From Brachypterus glaber (lineage: Eukaryota > Arthropoda > Insecta > Coleoptera > Kateretidae): a DNA stretch of 64,000 nt. The stretch is from positions 124,001-188,000 of the forward strand of contig OY294051.1 in the NCBI GenBank assembly GCA_958510825.1, written 5' to 3'. Shown here in pieces: positions 1 to 12,300 of this stretch. The position numbers and the translations under genes are program-made. Within the stretch, counting starts at the first letter, position 1. The number at the start of each line of letters is the position of its first letter. Below the pieces are notes generated by a model. The model saw nothing but the letters and a program-made list of their open reading frames with translations. It was not told the origin of the DNA and searched no databases.

Positions 1-1295
1 TTACACTAATCGTTTTAGATTTTTTTTTGCAAAACCTATTTCGGTAAATCCTATAATAGCATTTCTGTTTTAGTCTCCTACAGAAAGTAAACAAATTAAA
101 TTCAGAAATTTACCCCGTTTTAAGTTTTAATTTTTAAAGGAGGGTTTATTATATTTTTTAACTGCTCTAAACTAAGATTAATAACAATTATTTTGTAATA
201 AATATCATAATAATTTTAAAAAACGTCAAATTGTTTAAAACTGTGTGATTGGTATGAAACTGAAACTTGATAGGTGAATATCTTAAAAATTCAGACTTAA
301 TTTAAAACTGAGAAACTCTGCGTATAAAAAAATATACCCATTCTAATCGTTTTCTAAACATTTTTTGCAAAATCTATTTTAGTGCATTCTATAATAAAAT
401 TTCTATTTTAGTGTTTAACAGCAACTAAAAAAATTGAATAAATTTAAAATAAACTTTGAACAAAGTCTAATAATTAATTTTAAAATATAATATACCGTAC
501 GTGCAAATATTGTTTAGGCATAGCAACTAATAGCACAGAAGTTTAGAAACGTTCTTCTTAAAACGCTTTAAAAATATTTTTTTAGAACAAAAAAGGTCTT
601 ACATTAAAGATTCCACTGTATACTTCAACATATTAATATATATTTTTTATTACATCTTAAATTTTTTTGATTTTGGTAATTGATAATGATGAATTTGTTA
701 ATTACTCCGTTTATTTGAAAAGTGCAAAATTTACATTGACCTCTGGGTTTTCCTTAAAACAAATATGTTATTTGTTGAAAGATAATGATTAAGTTTAATA
801 ACAATTATTTTAAAATGTCGTCACTGGCCATATTAAAAATAAAAATAATATCCATTTGTTAATTTAAAATCAAAACGATGTATTTGTTTATTTGAACACA
901 GTTTATAAATTCAATAAACAAATATTTAGAATGTCCTTGTGACGTACAAAATTTGAAAATTTTATATTCAAATTTATTTTTTATGTATACTGAATTACAG
1001 TTTTTAATTATTTTTTTTTAATTAAAATTTCGAAAATATTTAGTTCAAAAATACCTTATAAACGGTCTAAACACGGAAGCAGGATCCTTTCATGTTTTTA
1101 TTTAATTTGTAAAAAACCTTGTAACGTACTATGAATTAATTTAGCAAATACTTTTTACCTTAGGCAAACTTTATTTTGATAAAATATTATGGCATATTTT
1201 CAATATAACGTCATTATGTAAATTTGGTTAAATTCTTCATTTTTGACCTTTATTTTAAAATATCTATATCATCGAATATTATTAAAACATGCCTT

Positions 1296-1370
1296 GAAGA
1301 TATGTAATGCTACTCATTCCATTTTATACTATTCACAGTAAATGGTGTTATTGCATTTTCCCAAATACTT
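1296..1370 (+). repeat. Partial copy of a dispersed repeat
   Basis: The words CTTGAAGATATGTAATGCTA and TTGCATTTTCCCAAATACT recur at 36000-36060 and, more diverged, at one end of the larger element seen at 46835-47475. It is a fragment of that repeat family. Confidence 0.45.
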
Positions 1371-1690
1371 AAAAAAAATATTTTTCAAAAAAAATATTAA
1401 CAAAAAAAAAACTCTATGGTTTTTCCTACTCGTTTTATTTTCGGAGCTGTGCGTTTTATTTTCGGAGCTGTGCGTTTTAGTTCCGCAACTGTGCGTTTTA
1501 CTTTTGCAAAAAACAATAGTATAAATTACTCGGGAGGAAAGTGTTTTTCAAGCTCATGTGAATATTTAGCGCACGCGGCTTACGTCTTATGCTAAAGACG
1601 TTAGCCAAGTGCGCAAAATAAAAAATATTCACGCTTTCTTATTGTATTTAATTTATTATAATATAATCTCGACTAAGAGTTCTTAGGGTC

Positions 1691-1887
1691 ATACAATGTC
1701 CCATGAACTTTCAGCCCTTAGTGCGCATCAACATAACTACCCTGCCCCATCTTAGGAACATGGTTTTATTATTATCAAAATTAAGAGCCTTCGGCATTAA
1801 ATTTTAGTAAAAAGAATGTTTTAAGATGGAGCAGGGTGGAGTTATGTTATTGCGCACTTAGGGTTTAATGTTAATTGGATATTGTAA
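1691..1887. repeat. Foldback (palindromic) MITE-like element, copy 1
   Basis: The left arm (CCCTTAGTGCGCATCAACAT... CATCTTA) is the imperfect reverse complement of the right arm (TAAGATGG...TTGCGCACTTAGGG). A spacer of about 65 bp with CCTTCGGCATTAAATTT separates them. A second copy lies at 56471-56635 and a partial one near 2690-2770. There is no coding capacity, so this is a non-autonomous element. Confidence 0.65.
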
Positions 1888-3364
1888 CAGCTCTATAAAA
1901 TACGTTTTTGTAGGTAACTGAAAATAGTTTTTAACTGTGCAAAAATCGTTGTCCTACGACGAGTTATTACAAAATATTAGTTTTAAACGTTTCCCTGTTT
2001 TTACTTTGTTTAGAGTATAAACGAGTAACCTGAGTATCCCGGTAGGCGTGGAATATACCACCCATAGCTCAGTAGGGAAAGAAAGGAGGAAACATGTATT
2101 GATAAAGTAATTAAATTCAAATATTTGATCGAAATCTCCCTACGTGCGTTTATTATGACACGCACACTGGGATGCGCTAGGGTGAATGCACTAGGTGGCA
2201 GATATACATTATGTTTACATTTTTAGTTATTTGCATGTTTACTGTCCCCTAGTTTGGTTATGTAACTAATATTCGTGCCTTTTTTTAATAGATTTTAGCT
2301 TAATAAATCACCAAGGGAACTCGAGGTAAATTGCGGTAGACAAAATTAGATTAACTATTATATAGATACTTTAACAAATTACTGTATAGTATAATTTCTT
2401 ATTGCTTAATTTCGTTTATTAAGTGGTTAATTTTTTAACTTCCTACGAAAATTACTTACTTCTCGAGTACACCATTTTTACTACGAAAGATAACGCACAG
2501 TTGCAAAAACGCATCTATAGGTGCGAATGACAATTCAAACGAGTGTTCATTAACATAAATTCATCTTGTTTGTTGTTTGTTTTTACTGTTTAACGTCGCT
2601 TTTCGCTGCTATGGCCTAATATAAATATAAATTCATCTTAAAAACATTATTTTTATCAAAATTTAATGGCGTATGCATTAAATTTCAATAATAATTTAAA
2701 AAAAAATCTTAAAATGGGGCAGACTTGAGTTCTGTTAATACGCTTAATGAGATACTGTACCAGCTCTAAAGCACAGTTTAACGGAGTTGCGAATCAAAAC
2801 TCGCAGGAAAAAACTTGTAAGCGCTTTTGGCATTTTTCTTAAAAGTCCAGGGCGTTGCATTCTTTTGGGTCACCAGAGGTCGCAACTGTTAATACTCTAT
2901 TAGCCTTGGTGACGATTCATTTATAGATTTATGTCCATTAATAACTCCTAATTGAGTTAATGCATTCATTGAAGATGTATTTTAGGGAAAGTGACTAACC
3001 ATAAATTATGGTCCATAATACAATAAGTGTAAATTGGATCAAATGATTGTGGTCCAATTCAAATAAAATTAAAATATAAAGAGAACTAACTTGATGACTG
3101 GTTTTTAAATTAAATTTACATGAAAATTGAACATTGTTTAGCGTGTGAATCAGACTTTTACAGTTTCCTTTGATTTCTAGGAATTTAATTCTTTTAAACA
3201 ATACACGTATGAGTATCTCGAGTTAAAAAGTCCCACTTTTCTATACATACATGTTCAGAAGTCTATATGGGAATGTAAACTATTGTTTCAGTTCACAGAG
3301 AAGTATAAGTATAGGATGAATATTCATCGTTGACTGTTTTGAAAGTAACTTTATACGTATTTGG

Positions 3365-3470
3365 GCTCATCACCTCCGTCTGTCTGTCGGTCTGTCTAAC
3401 CCGGAAAATTTGTGATAAGTATAACTCTAGAACGCTGATGTTAGGTTTGGACCATATATTTCATATCCGA
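3365..3470 (+). repeat. Dispersed GTCTGTC-rich repeat copy
   Basis: A GTCTGTC/GTCGGTC simple-sequence run is followed about 40 bp later by a conserved word of the type ATAACTCNAGAACGC. The same arrangement recurs at about 30128-30310, 30745-30800, 38040-38160, 39600-39730, 40380-40520, 48300-48420 and 56320-56450. At 37905-38515 the ATAACTC-type word lies inside a larger element. I take these as remnants of one non-autonomous family. Confidence 0.55.
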
Positions 3471-6131
3471 ACTTTTTAAGTGGGATAGTTTAATATTTTT
3501 TTGGTAAAACTTATATTGTTGTTGTTGTTTCTTGTTATTGCTTGTGTTATTGAATAATGTTCGTATAACAAAAATTATCGTTTTGTTTTTATTTTTTTTT
3601 TGAACATTATTTGATCAACAATTCTGGGTTGGGATTGGTAACTATTTCTTATAGCAAAGTGGGATTTTTGCATGCAGCTAAGTATACATCCGGGAATAAA
3701 AGCCTTATTAATATAAATAAGTGGAAATCGCAGGTGCGTAACAAATTCCGTGTTTTAGAACGGTTCCTTATCAAAATTATAATTTTTTATAAAACGTTTA
3801 AGAAAGTAGCGCTCTTCTTATTTTTTTCCTCAAAACAGACAATGAAAATAATCGTAAAAATCATTTCTAAAATTTTGAATTTTTGGAAAACACAAAGTAA
3901 AAATGGTCATAGAGCTACAAACAAGAGCGTACTGGGGATAATCGGGGAAAAGGGATAGTTAGTTCTAACTAAGAAGGGATCAAATGTGCTTCATATACTA
4001 AAACATTAGAGATATTCTGAACTGTGAGTTAGAACTTCTAACAGAAGAAAGGTAGGCAGGCCTAGAATGGACAGGGGTGACGCAAGGGGAGGGCATAAAA
4101 AGTCCCCAACTAAGTATTAAGGAATTTCACAACTTTTTTTACCCTGGAAAAGTTTTGATAACTAAAAAACAGGACCTTGCCTTGACAAAAAGGGATTTTT
4201 TATGATTAAGAAAAAGGGCCCTCGCCTCTGCTCGCTCGCTCATTTTCCCAACCAATCAATTTTCTGACTTAAAAAAGGTCTTCGCCACCACCAATTTCCC
4301 AACTGTACACCTAAGTTTTCCAACTAGTGAATTTGAAAAGCTCTCACAAATGTCCCAACTATCCAAACCAGGTTTTCCCAACTCGAGCGTGGTTGGAGGG
4401 GTTGGCCCCCCTACCCCCCATCCTCTGAGAATGGAATACTGCTCACAAATAACAAAGCATGTACGGTGTAGAAGAATGGATAAAGGATAAGCTGCCTCAA
4501 AATAGTATTAGGACTGGTAACTTGATGGTACACGATGGTACTCTATGGTTCATTAAATAGGTATATCAAATTGAAATGTTCTCTTTGTGTAAAAAATCTA
4601 ATGATGCGCTCTGAATCTTTTTTTTCCTACGCCCATGAAAAAGGTCCCATAACTACCCAAAGAGAAAGAAATAAACTACCTAACCTAACCCAAGGCACAG
4701 CAACTGCTAGACCATAAACATTGTGATATCCGAGTACTATTTAAAACTTTACAGTGTTGCCGCGATGTTTAAAATGATTACGGCCCAAGCACTTTTTTGC
4801 CCAATTCTTTTTTCAGCGTAACTTGAAAAATGGGTCTTGTATATTAGCGTGAGCTGAAAACTTTAAATTAAAAAAAATCTACTTTCATTACAATAACAGG
4901 GTCGGACAACAGGACTTTTTAACTCTGGTTATTATTGAACTTTAGTGAAGAGTAAAGTCATGCGCATTCAAGGCTGAGCGTTCATGAGACATTGTACCTA
5001 CCAGCTCTAAAAACCTATCACGGTTTAGTTTCTCATTTTAGTTTTCTATTTTTAGTAATTTCTGTTTCTTGATTTTTATGTGTAAAAAAACTTATTTCTG
5101 CGAAAAAAATTTGTCTGTCGGATTATTTTTGGTAAAAATTGTGGTGGGGTTGGGGTCAAATAGAGTATTACCATTACTTTTTGCGGTATTTCCTTTTCGA
5201 AAAAAAACGTATTTGAAAACTTTTGAAAAATAAAATGGATTTTTTATATCATTAGTTGAGAAAAGTGTTCTTTTATTGGTAGCAGTATTTTTAAATGATT
5301 TTAAATTTTTAACGATTTTGAATGTTTAAAAACTCTGGCACTTATACGAATAATTTTCTAGGTAAAACCTAATCTTGGCTTCGGCAACATGGCATATTTT
5401 TCCAGTCTAATTTTAAAGACTCTCGGGGAAGGCAGTGCCAAATTATGCGTGATAATACTTAGTGGTCGAGTTTATATTTACAAAGATTATTTTTTCGACT
5501 AACTCAAAAACGCTCTGTGATAATTTTAATATTTTAACAAGAACTTCAATGCTTTAAAGGTGACCATTTTTTTTATAGTTTAGTTTATAACTTGGAAACG
5601 CTTTAATATAGTTTTAATAGTGATATTTTTCTTTGAGAAGAAATTAACATAATATCACGTCGAATTCACGCGAAATCAAGTCAGTATAACGTCATTATTT
5701 CCTATAGGTATATTAAATTGTTTTAAAGAAACAACAAACGTTTTATTTTTTATAAAAACAATGTCTAAAATTTTTTTATAAGAAACCAATTACCATACAA
5801 CCAGGTAGTTTTTTTATAATAAAACAGCTTAAAGTTAATTCTATTTATACTTTTCAACAGATTTCATCTTTTACTGTTTTAAAAAACTGTGTTTTGGATG
5901 CCAGAAATACATTTAGTATAAACAAATAGAGTAAAAACTTTAAAAATTAGTGAACAATTTGAAAAAAAAACATGTTTTATATTTGGACACCTTCTTAATC
6001 AACAAGTTTGACCAGCCAATGAAAAACGAGTGTAAAACTAAAACAAGTGAACAATTCGTCAAAAAATATTAAGTGCGTGATATGTTTCGTATTACAATAA
6101 CATCTTCAAAATCAAAAATTTCAAGTAACCA

Positions 6132-6311
6132 ATGAAAATGCAGTATAATACCATCGGACGGGAAAGGAAAGGATCAGTGGCGACCAGTCAGGTGGCCAGC
6201 TGGTTTTCTTCTCTGAAGAGGAACAAAAAAACAAAGAAACCCGAGCCGAAATCAAAGAGTGCATGGGACCTGTCAACTATTAATAGTGGAATTGCTGGAT
6301 TCAAGAGTTTG
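6132..6311 (+). CDS. step: Cytohesin coding exon 1 (alternative-looking N-terminus)
   Basis: 60 codons, starting [14 protein letters not shown] and ending AGFKSL, with donor TTTG|GTATGT in phase 0. It is rich in Ser, Lys and Arg ([15 protein letters not shown]) and not homologous to the usual cytohesin leader with its ENIRRRKQEL-type coiled coil. Coding status rests on the open frame, the good donor and phase compatibility with exon 2. The start is either the ATG at 6132 or the one at 6138; TAA at 6126 blocks extension in frame. An upstream 5' UTR exon could splice at TTTCAAG just before it. Confidence 0.7.
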
Positions 6312-9300
6312 GTATGTTTGGTTTGATAATACGCCGGTTGTTTTGTGAAAACACCAATTTATTTGTTTACCCAACAATTATTAGAAAATTATGGCAGAAA
6401 TTGGCTCCCGGTTCTAGCTCTAATAGAGCCACACTGGAGCCAGTTTTGGGTTCAGTCTCCCAAATGAGGTACCTGGATAGTTCCTACCGAGGTTTTTACG
6501 TTAAACCAGGACAAATATTTTGTAGAGTTTTAATTTCTATCAATAAGCATATTTCAAAAATTAAAGCACAATGTGAAAATAGTATGCTATACTAAAACTA
6601 TACTAAAAAGCTGTTTGGGTGGTCAAGTCTTATCATTTCTGGGCACCCGCGATAATATTTATTTTTAGGCTGGTCTAGACGGTTAACTCCGGTTACATTT
6701 AAATACCTATATTTATAATATACCTACATTTGAGTAGATATATCTATAATGTTTTTTAAATAGGTATACGATTATTTTTTTAACCCTTTATAGGGCACTG
6801 GTAGATGCCATGGACTAATGCATTTTTTATGAGTTTCTATGTATTTTACCTATCTAGTTTATCTGGAATTATAAATGATACGTATATGTACCGGTGTCCT
6901 GTAAACGGTCAAATATATACGATTTATATTATAGGATTTTTTTGTTATTTTTTGGTGGATCTATTTTGAAGCTAGTATTACTTTTCGGAACTTCTAAACC
7001 TTCAAGTTAGTCTTTATGCAATTATGCAATTTTGGCAATGTACAAGTTTTTAGCAAGAATAAAATTGACCAATGGGATGTGCTGAAAACTCGACTGGTTA
7101 ATTTCTTTTACAAAATTTATAGTACTAAATTTCAAAATGCAAAACTGAGCTCTTACATTATTACTTATTACTAAAATAGAGCCTCAGACTTGTAGGGTTT
7201 TTAATTCCAGTTGATGGACTTTTATAAGTTAATTAGGGCGCCATTTCGAATTTTGCAAGGGGGCAAAGATATTTAGATGCGCCGTCACTAAACATTCAAA
7301 ACACCGCCATACAGAAAGATAAAAGGCTATGGCCCCTTCAACCTATTCTACTGAATCAAGAGCACCACATGCCTTCTTTCAAGATTATATGGCGTAATTT
7401 ATAAATGTTCTTGATATTTATTTATAAATATATGTATTTATTTATGTTTTGAAAATCAGGGGGGGAGGGGAATCTGGCCCCTGCCCTATCTGTGATCTGA
7501 ATTGGAGGCACTGGCATAAACGTTGATGACCCTTTTTTGTTATTAACTTTTTAATCCACGAGGGGTGCAAACTTACTAAAATAAATGAAGCCACAGCCAG
7601 GTAGAGCTCTAAACGTTTTTGATTTCTTCTGTTATCTTGAGGTATTTGTTTTGACCCTTTTTGACACTGTGAGATGTGTTAAGACGATTTTTTATCAAGA
7701 AATTGATAAGCATTCTTAAACAATTAGTATCTTTTTACTAAGTTGTTACTTAACTACAAAATGTTAACATTAAACTTTTATTGCTGATAAGAATTTAATA
7801 TACAGAGTGTCCTGAAAAAAAGTAAAAGTTAATTTCTTCACAAATATTTCACAAAGTTAAATACACTAAAAAAACGAACATTTTGAAAGTTTTCATGTGA
7901 TGGTAAATAATAATGGTAAATAAATTTACATTTTATTTAACGGATTTTTTTTATAAATTTACATATTCTATAAAATTAGATGTAAACAATAAATTTTGTA
8001 TACTTTCTTCGCAAAATATTCAGCTTGTAATATAAAATTCCGGTACGCATAAGGGAACGTTCAAGTGTTACGTAACGAAAATTATACCAAAATTCATACA
8101 CTTCATACCCCGTTTTTCGCGTTATTAAAGGTTGTAGAGATTAAAATCTCTACAGCCTTTAATAACGCGGGAACAGGGGTATAAAGTGTATGAATTTTGG
8201 TACAATTTGCGTTACGTAATACTTAAACGTTCCCTAATAGGTTTTTGTTGACCATATGTATACCGGAAATGTATTTTAATTGATAAGGTTTCATATTTGT
8301 TGTTTTTAGAATATACATTTTAAAGCAACAAAAATACCAAAATACTACTTAACTTCTCGGACACCCGATACTATTTACATTTTACTTAAGTATAAATTAT
8401 TACTTTTAGTTTAATAAATTGTTCAACGTGTTATTAATCGAATAATAGTGGCCCACTAATAATAGTTAGATTAAAAGCAAAATTACTCAAAAAATATTTA
8501 ATATTTTACGTAACATTGAACTTTTTGAGTCATCGCTGCAACGACTTTGGCAAAAATTCGCCAGTCTTTTATCAATTTTTGTGTTGTTCGGGTGTTAGTC
8601 TATTGTTTTTTAAGTTAACTTTGATTTTATTATTATTTATAATCAAGTGTGTTATTTCGTTTGTTTTTTGTTTCGTAGTTTGAAGGATCGATGTGTTCGT
8701 GTATACGTGTGGGTGCATCTTATCTTGTGCATAATCTCTTGTACTGTTGTTTCTGTTCCCCGGGGGTAAGTGTTTTTGATTTTTGAATTGATTTTTCGAC
8801 TTTTTTTTTTGCTGCTGATATGCTCAAATTTTTTTGCTGATATGCTCAAATTTTGCTGATTTAGAGATGCTTAGAAAATACAGCAACATTTTTTGTGCCC
8901 ATTAACATGGGTGTAATACTCCAAAATGACCCCCACTCCCCATAGGAGCGTTACGTAATATTTGAACGTTCCTTTATGTATAGCTGCATTTTTGTATTTA
9001 AGTATCTCGGCTACCACAGTATCTTTAAAGTGCGAGACACTGTTTTAAAGGTAATTTCTCGTATTTTTTTACTTACGAATTGAATCTTGTACGGAGTCAT
9101 TTCATAAATATTTTGAGAATGGTTTTTGTTTTATTTTAAGTTCTTTTATGCTTTCATTTTGCAGTTTTAAGCTTGTTAAGGAGTTGTTTTTTTTTTCAAA
9201 AATCTTTTACTGAATCTTTTTTTTTACTGTTTTATTTTTTTTTATTTTTATAAATTGTATTTATATCTAAGAATAGTTTTTGTTTATTTTTTCTTCTGTG

Positions 9301-12300
9301 CGTTGCAGCTTACAAATTGTATCTGATATTTTTGGATTGCTTCAAAAGAAAAACTTAACATTTTTCTAAAAATAACTTTGGTAAATATGGGGTGGCTAAC
9401 GATCTGTTTTCGTTACAATATTTTATACCCTATTTTTAGTGTTTGTTATAGATAAACAAAAAGTCAAAATGGATTTCTTTTAAAATTATTTCTAATAAGT
9501 AAAAATTCTAATTATTTTTACCGGGACTCGCGGAAGTTTTATAAAGACTATTTTAAAATGAAATGGGCACTTTAAACGGTACTTTACTAACCAGGCTTTT
9601 ATATACGCGATTATCACATAGTGGCGTATTATAAACAGATATTTCAAATTTGTGTTTCCTAAAAACAATAGCATCGAAATGGTGGCCGAGTTAGTGAAAT
9701 AGGTATGGTTTAGAGTACCGATTAATGAGGTATACTAAATTTTGCAAGTCCCTAGTAAATGAATACCAAAAGTCCGGCATCTGCTGATATAAGAATTAAA
9801 TATTTATTTTAATGAAGTTGAACAACGTTTTTTTGCATCGAAAATTCAAATGGTATATTGAAGCACTTATTCCATAACACGTTTCTAGCGCACTAGTACT
9901 TTAGAAAACTCTCCGCAAGCGGCTTGTTTTCTAAACTTGTACTCGTGCGCCAAAAACGCATGTTATGAAACTAGTACTTTAATATACTATTTGAATTTTC
10001 GTGGCAAAAAAACGTTGCAAACTTCAGCTTCATTTCTTTTAGCAGTTTAATTGTTCAAAATACTTGACTAAACATGTTTTTTTTGTTACAGCAACTTAAA
10101 GATGAGCTCTGCGAAGTCGTGTCCGAGATGGAGTCTCTGGAGACTGGGGAGGACGGAAAAAACAGCAACAAAACCAAAATGATGTCGATCGGCCGGAAAA
10201 AGTTCAACATGGACCCCAAAAAAGGTAAATTATATTTTCAAACCTTTTAGGTACTTGCCAAAAACGAGCTTCTTAGTTCTACAATGGGGATTTTTTTTAC
10301 GATTGATCTTTTTAATAAAATTAATTCTTGAAAAAATCAAGTTTTTCTTCCACTATTTTCGATTTTTTTTAATGAGTTTAGCCCCCATAATTTTCTTATT
10401 TTTGGTTCTTTTCAATTTTAAAGGTTTGGTTTCCACACCAAGATTGTTTTTTCTGAAAACTTTAAGTCAATCAGATTATTCTTTCTAGCGGACAAGAAAA
10501 CGTGACATACGTACCGACGGACACACGAAAATATTAAAACTTGCTTAAAATTGTACACATCGCACTTTGGTATAAAAATGTTTTGATTTTGGACAAAAAT
10601 CTTCTTTTTTCGGCGTATACTATTAGAGTGCATACTATTTTTTATTTTTTCAGGCATAGAATACCTGATAGAAAAAGGCCTGTTACAGCAAACTTCCGAA
10701 AGCGTAGCGCAGTTTCTGCACAAGGGAGAAGGCCTGAACAAAACTGCGATTGGAGATTATTTAGGCGAGAAAAACGACTTTAACGAAAAAGTATTACAAG
10801 CCTTCGTCGATTTACACGACTTTACGGACCTAATTTTAGTACAAGCTTTAAGGTATGTTTATTTTTTAATTTATTTGTTTATACTTGTTATTAGAGAATA
10901 GGGTAATTTTCAAGGAACAACACCAACTATAAATACTAAATAGACTATTCTGTTCTATACAAAACTTGCTATAACTCTTGAACGCTTCAACATAAATACT
11001 TGAAATTTTCTGGACAGTTAGCTTTAAAAAAAAAACAAAAATATATATTTGGCAAATTTCAATGTTTTGTCGTTAAAAAATTACAGCGCCTTTAGTAAAT
11101 AAAATTTGGTGGGCAACTTTAATACACTAAAAGCGCGATAACTTTAATACAGTTAAATGTATAAAGGACTTAAAATTTTGCAAACATTGTTTAGCAATTG
11201 AGAAAATTATACACAAAATTTTAGATTTTTATATTAATATGAATATTTGGTTTGGACTTTTTTATAACTACCGTTTTTTTTTCAGGCAATTTTTGTGGAG
11301 TTTTCGACTGCCGGGCGAAGCTCAAAAGATCGACCGCATGATGGAATGTTTTGCCAAAAGGTATGCAACTTTTAACTTTTTCTAATCTTATTTTTGTCCG
11401 ACATGCCACAAACAATTTTTTTTCACAGGTATTGCGATTGTCAAGGCGAAAACAACATTTTCGAAAATTCAGACACATGCTATGTCCTGTCCTTTGCCAT
11501 CATCATGTTGAACACTAGTCTACACAATCCTAGCGTGAAGGAAAAACCTAGTATAGACCAGTTTATCAATATGAATCGAGGAATCAACCAGGGACAAGAT
11601 TTGCCAAAAGAATTACTTGTTGTAAGTATATTTAGTACTAGTATATTATTTACTGTATATTTTATTGTTTCTTTTTGCATGGTTTTTAAATTTCCATTTT
11701 TTGTTTGACACTGTCAAATTTCCGTAATTTTTACGCGGTTGTGAAAATATGAAATCTCTAATCCTTTAATAACGCGAGAAACGGGGTATGAAATGTATGA
11801 ATTTTGGTCAATTTGCGTGACGTATTTTATGGACGACCCCTTATAACTTTTGAACGGAATGTCCGATTTGTAAAATTCTTTCAAGAAATTACTCGGGACC
11901 TTTTCTATTTGCGTCACATAAAATATGGTTAACATTAGCTTAGGGCAAAGGGGTCAAAATGGACAAAAATTATAATTTTTAGCGATATATCACTTAGTGA
12001 TAGTGCCAATGTTTATTTATTATTTGAAGACTTCGCACTTGTATATTATTTAAGGACTGCCCACGGTATACAGTGCTTATTTATGTGGAAGTCGACCTTA
12101 TTCGCATTGTGACCCCCAGCGTGTTTTTCATGTAGTCTTCATTTGTATTGATATACTAATTTGACTTTTTTTGTTAATTTCAGAGTTTATATGACAGCAT
12201 AAAAGCCGAGCCGTTCAAAATACCCGAAGACGACGGCAACGACCTGATGCACACCTTTTTCAACCCGGACAAAGAAGGCTGGCTCTGGAAACAAGGTGGC

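Larger units (their letters stand above)
1..6131. other. Non-coding region upstream of the cytohesin first coding exon
   Basis: I recognise no protein-coding exon here. The stretch is AT-rich and holds repeat debris: a foldback element at about 1691-1887, GTCTGTC-rich repeat copies near 3365-3470 and 5098-5160, and a C-rich remnant at about 4060-4430 in which TCCCAACT-like words recur. ORFs such as 3611-3958 (115 codons) have low-complexity Lys/Ile/Phe composition and no recognisable motif. The region may contain cytohesin 5' UTR exons or promoter, but I cannot place them. Confidence 0.5.
6312..10091 (+). other. Cytohesin intron 1
   Basis: Intron from GTATGT to TTGTTACAG. It contains repeat material only: a region similar to 42780-42975 at about 7850-8045, foldbacks at 8036-8272 and 9811-10034, and a GGGGGAGGGG-containing remnant near 7440-7520. 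I looked for the canonical cytohesin leader exon here and did not find it. Confidence 0.7.

Noticed and set aside
3611..3958. 115-codon ORF upstream of cytohesin
   Set aside because: Composition typical of AT-rich non-coding sequence; no recognisable domain or conserved splice sites.
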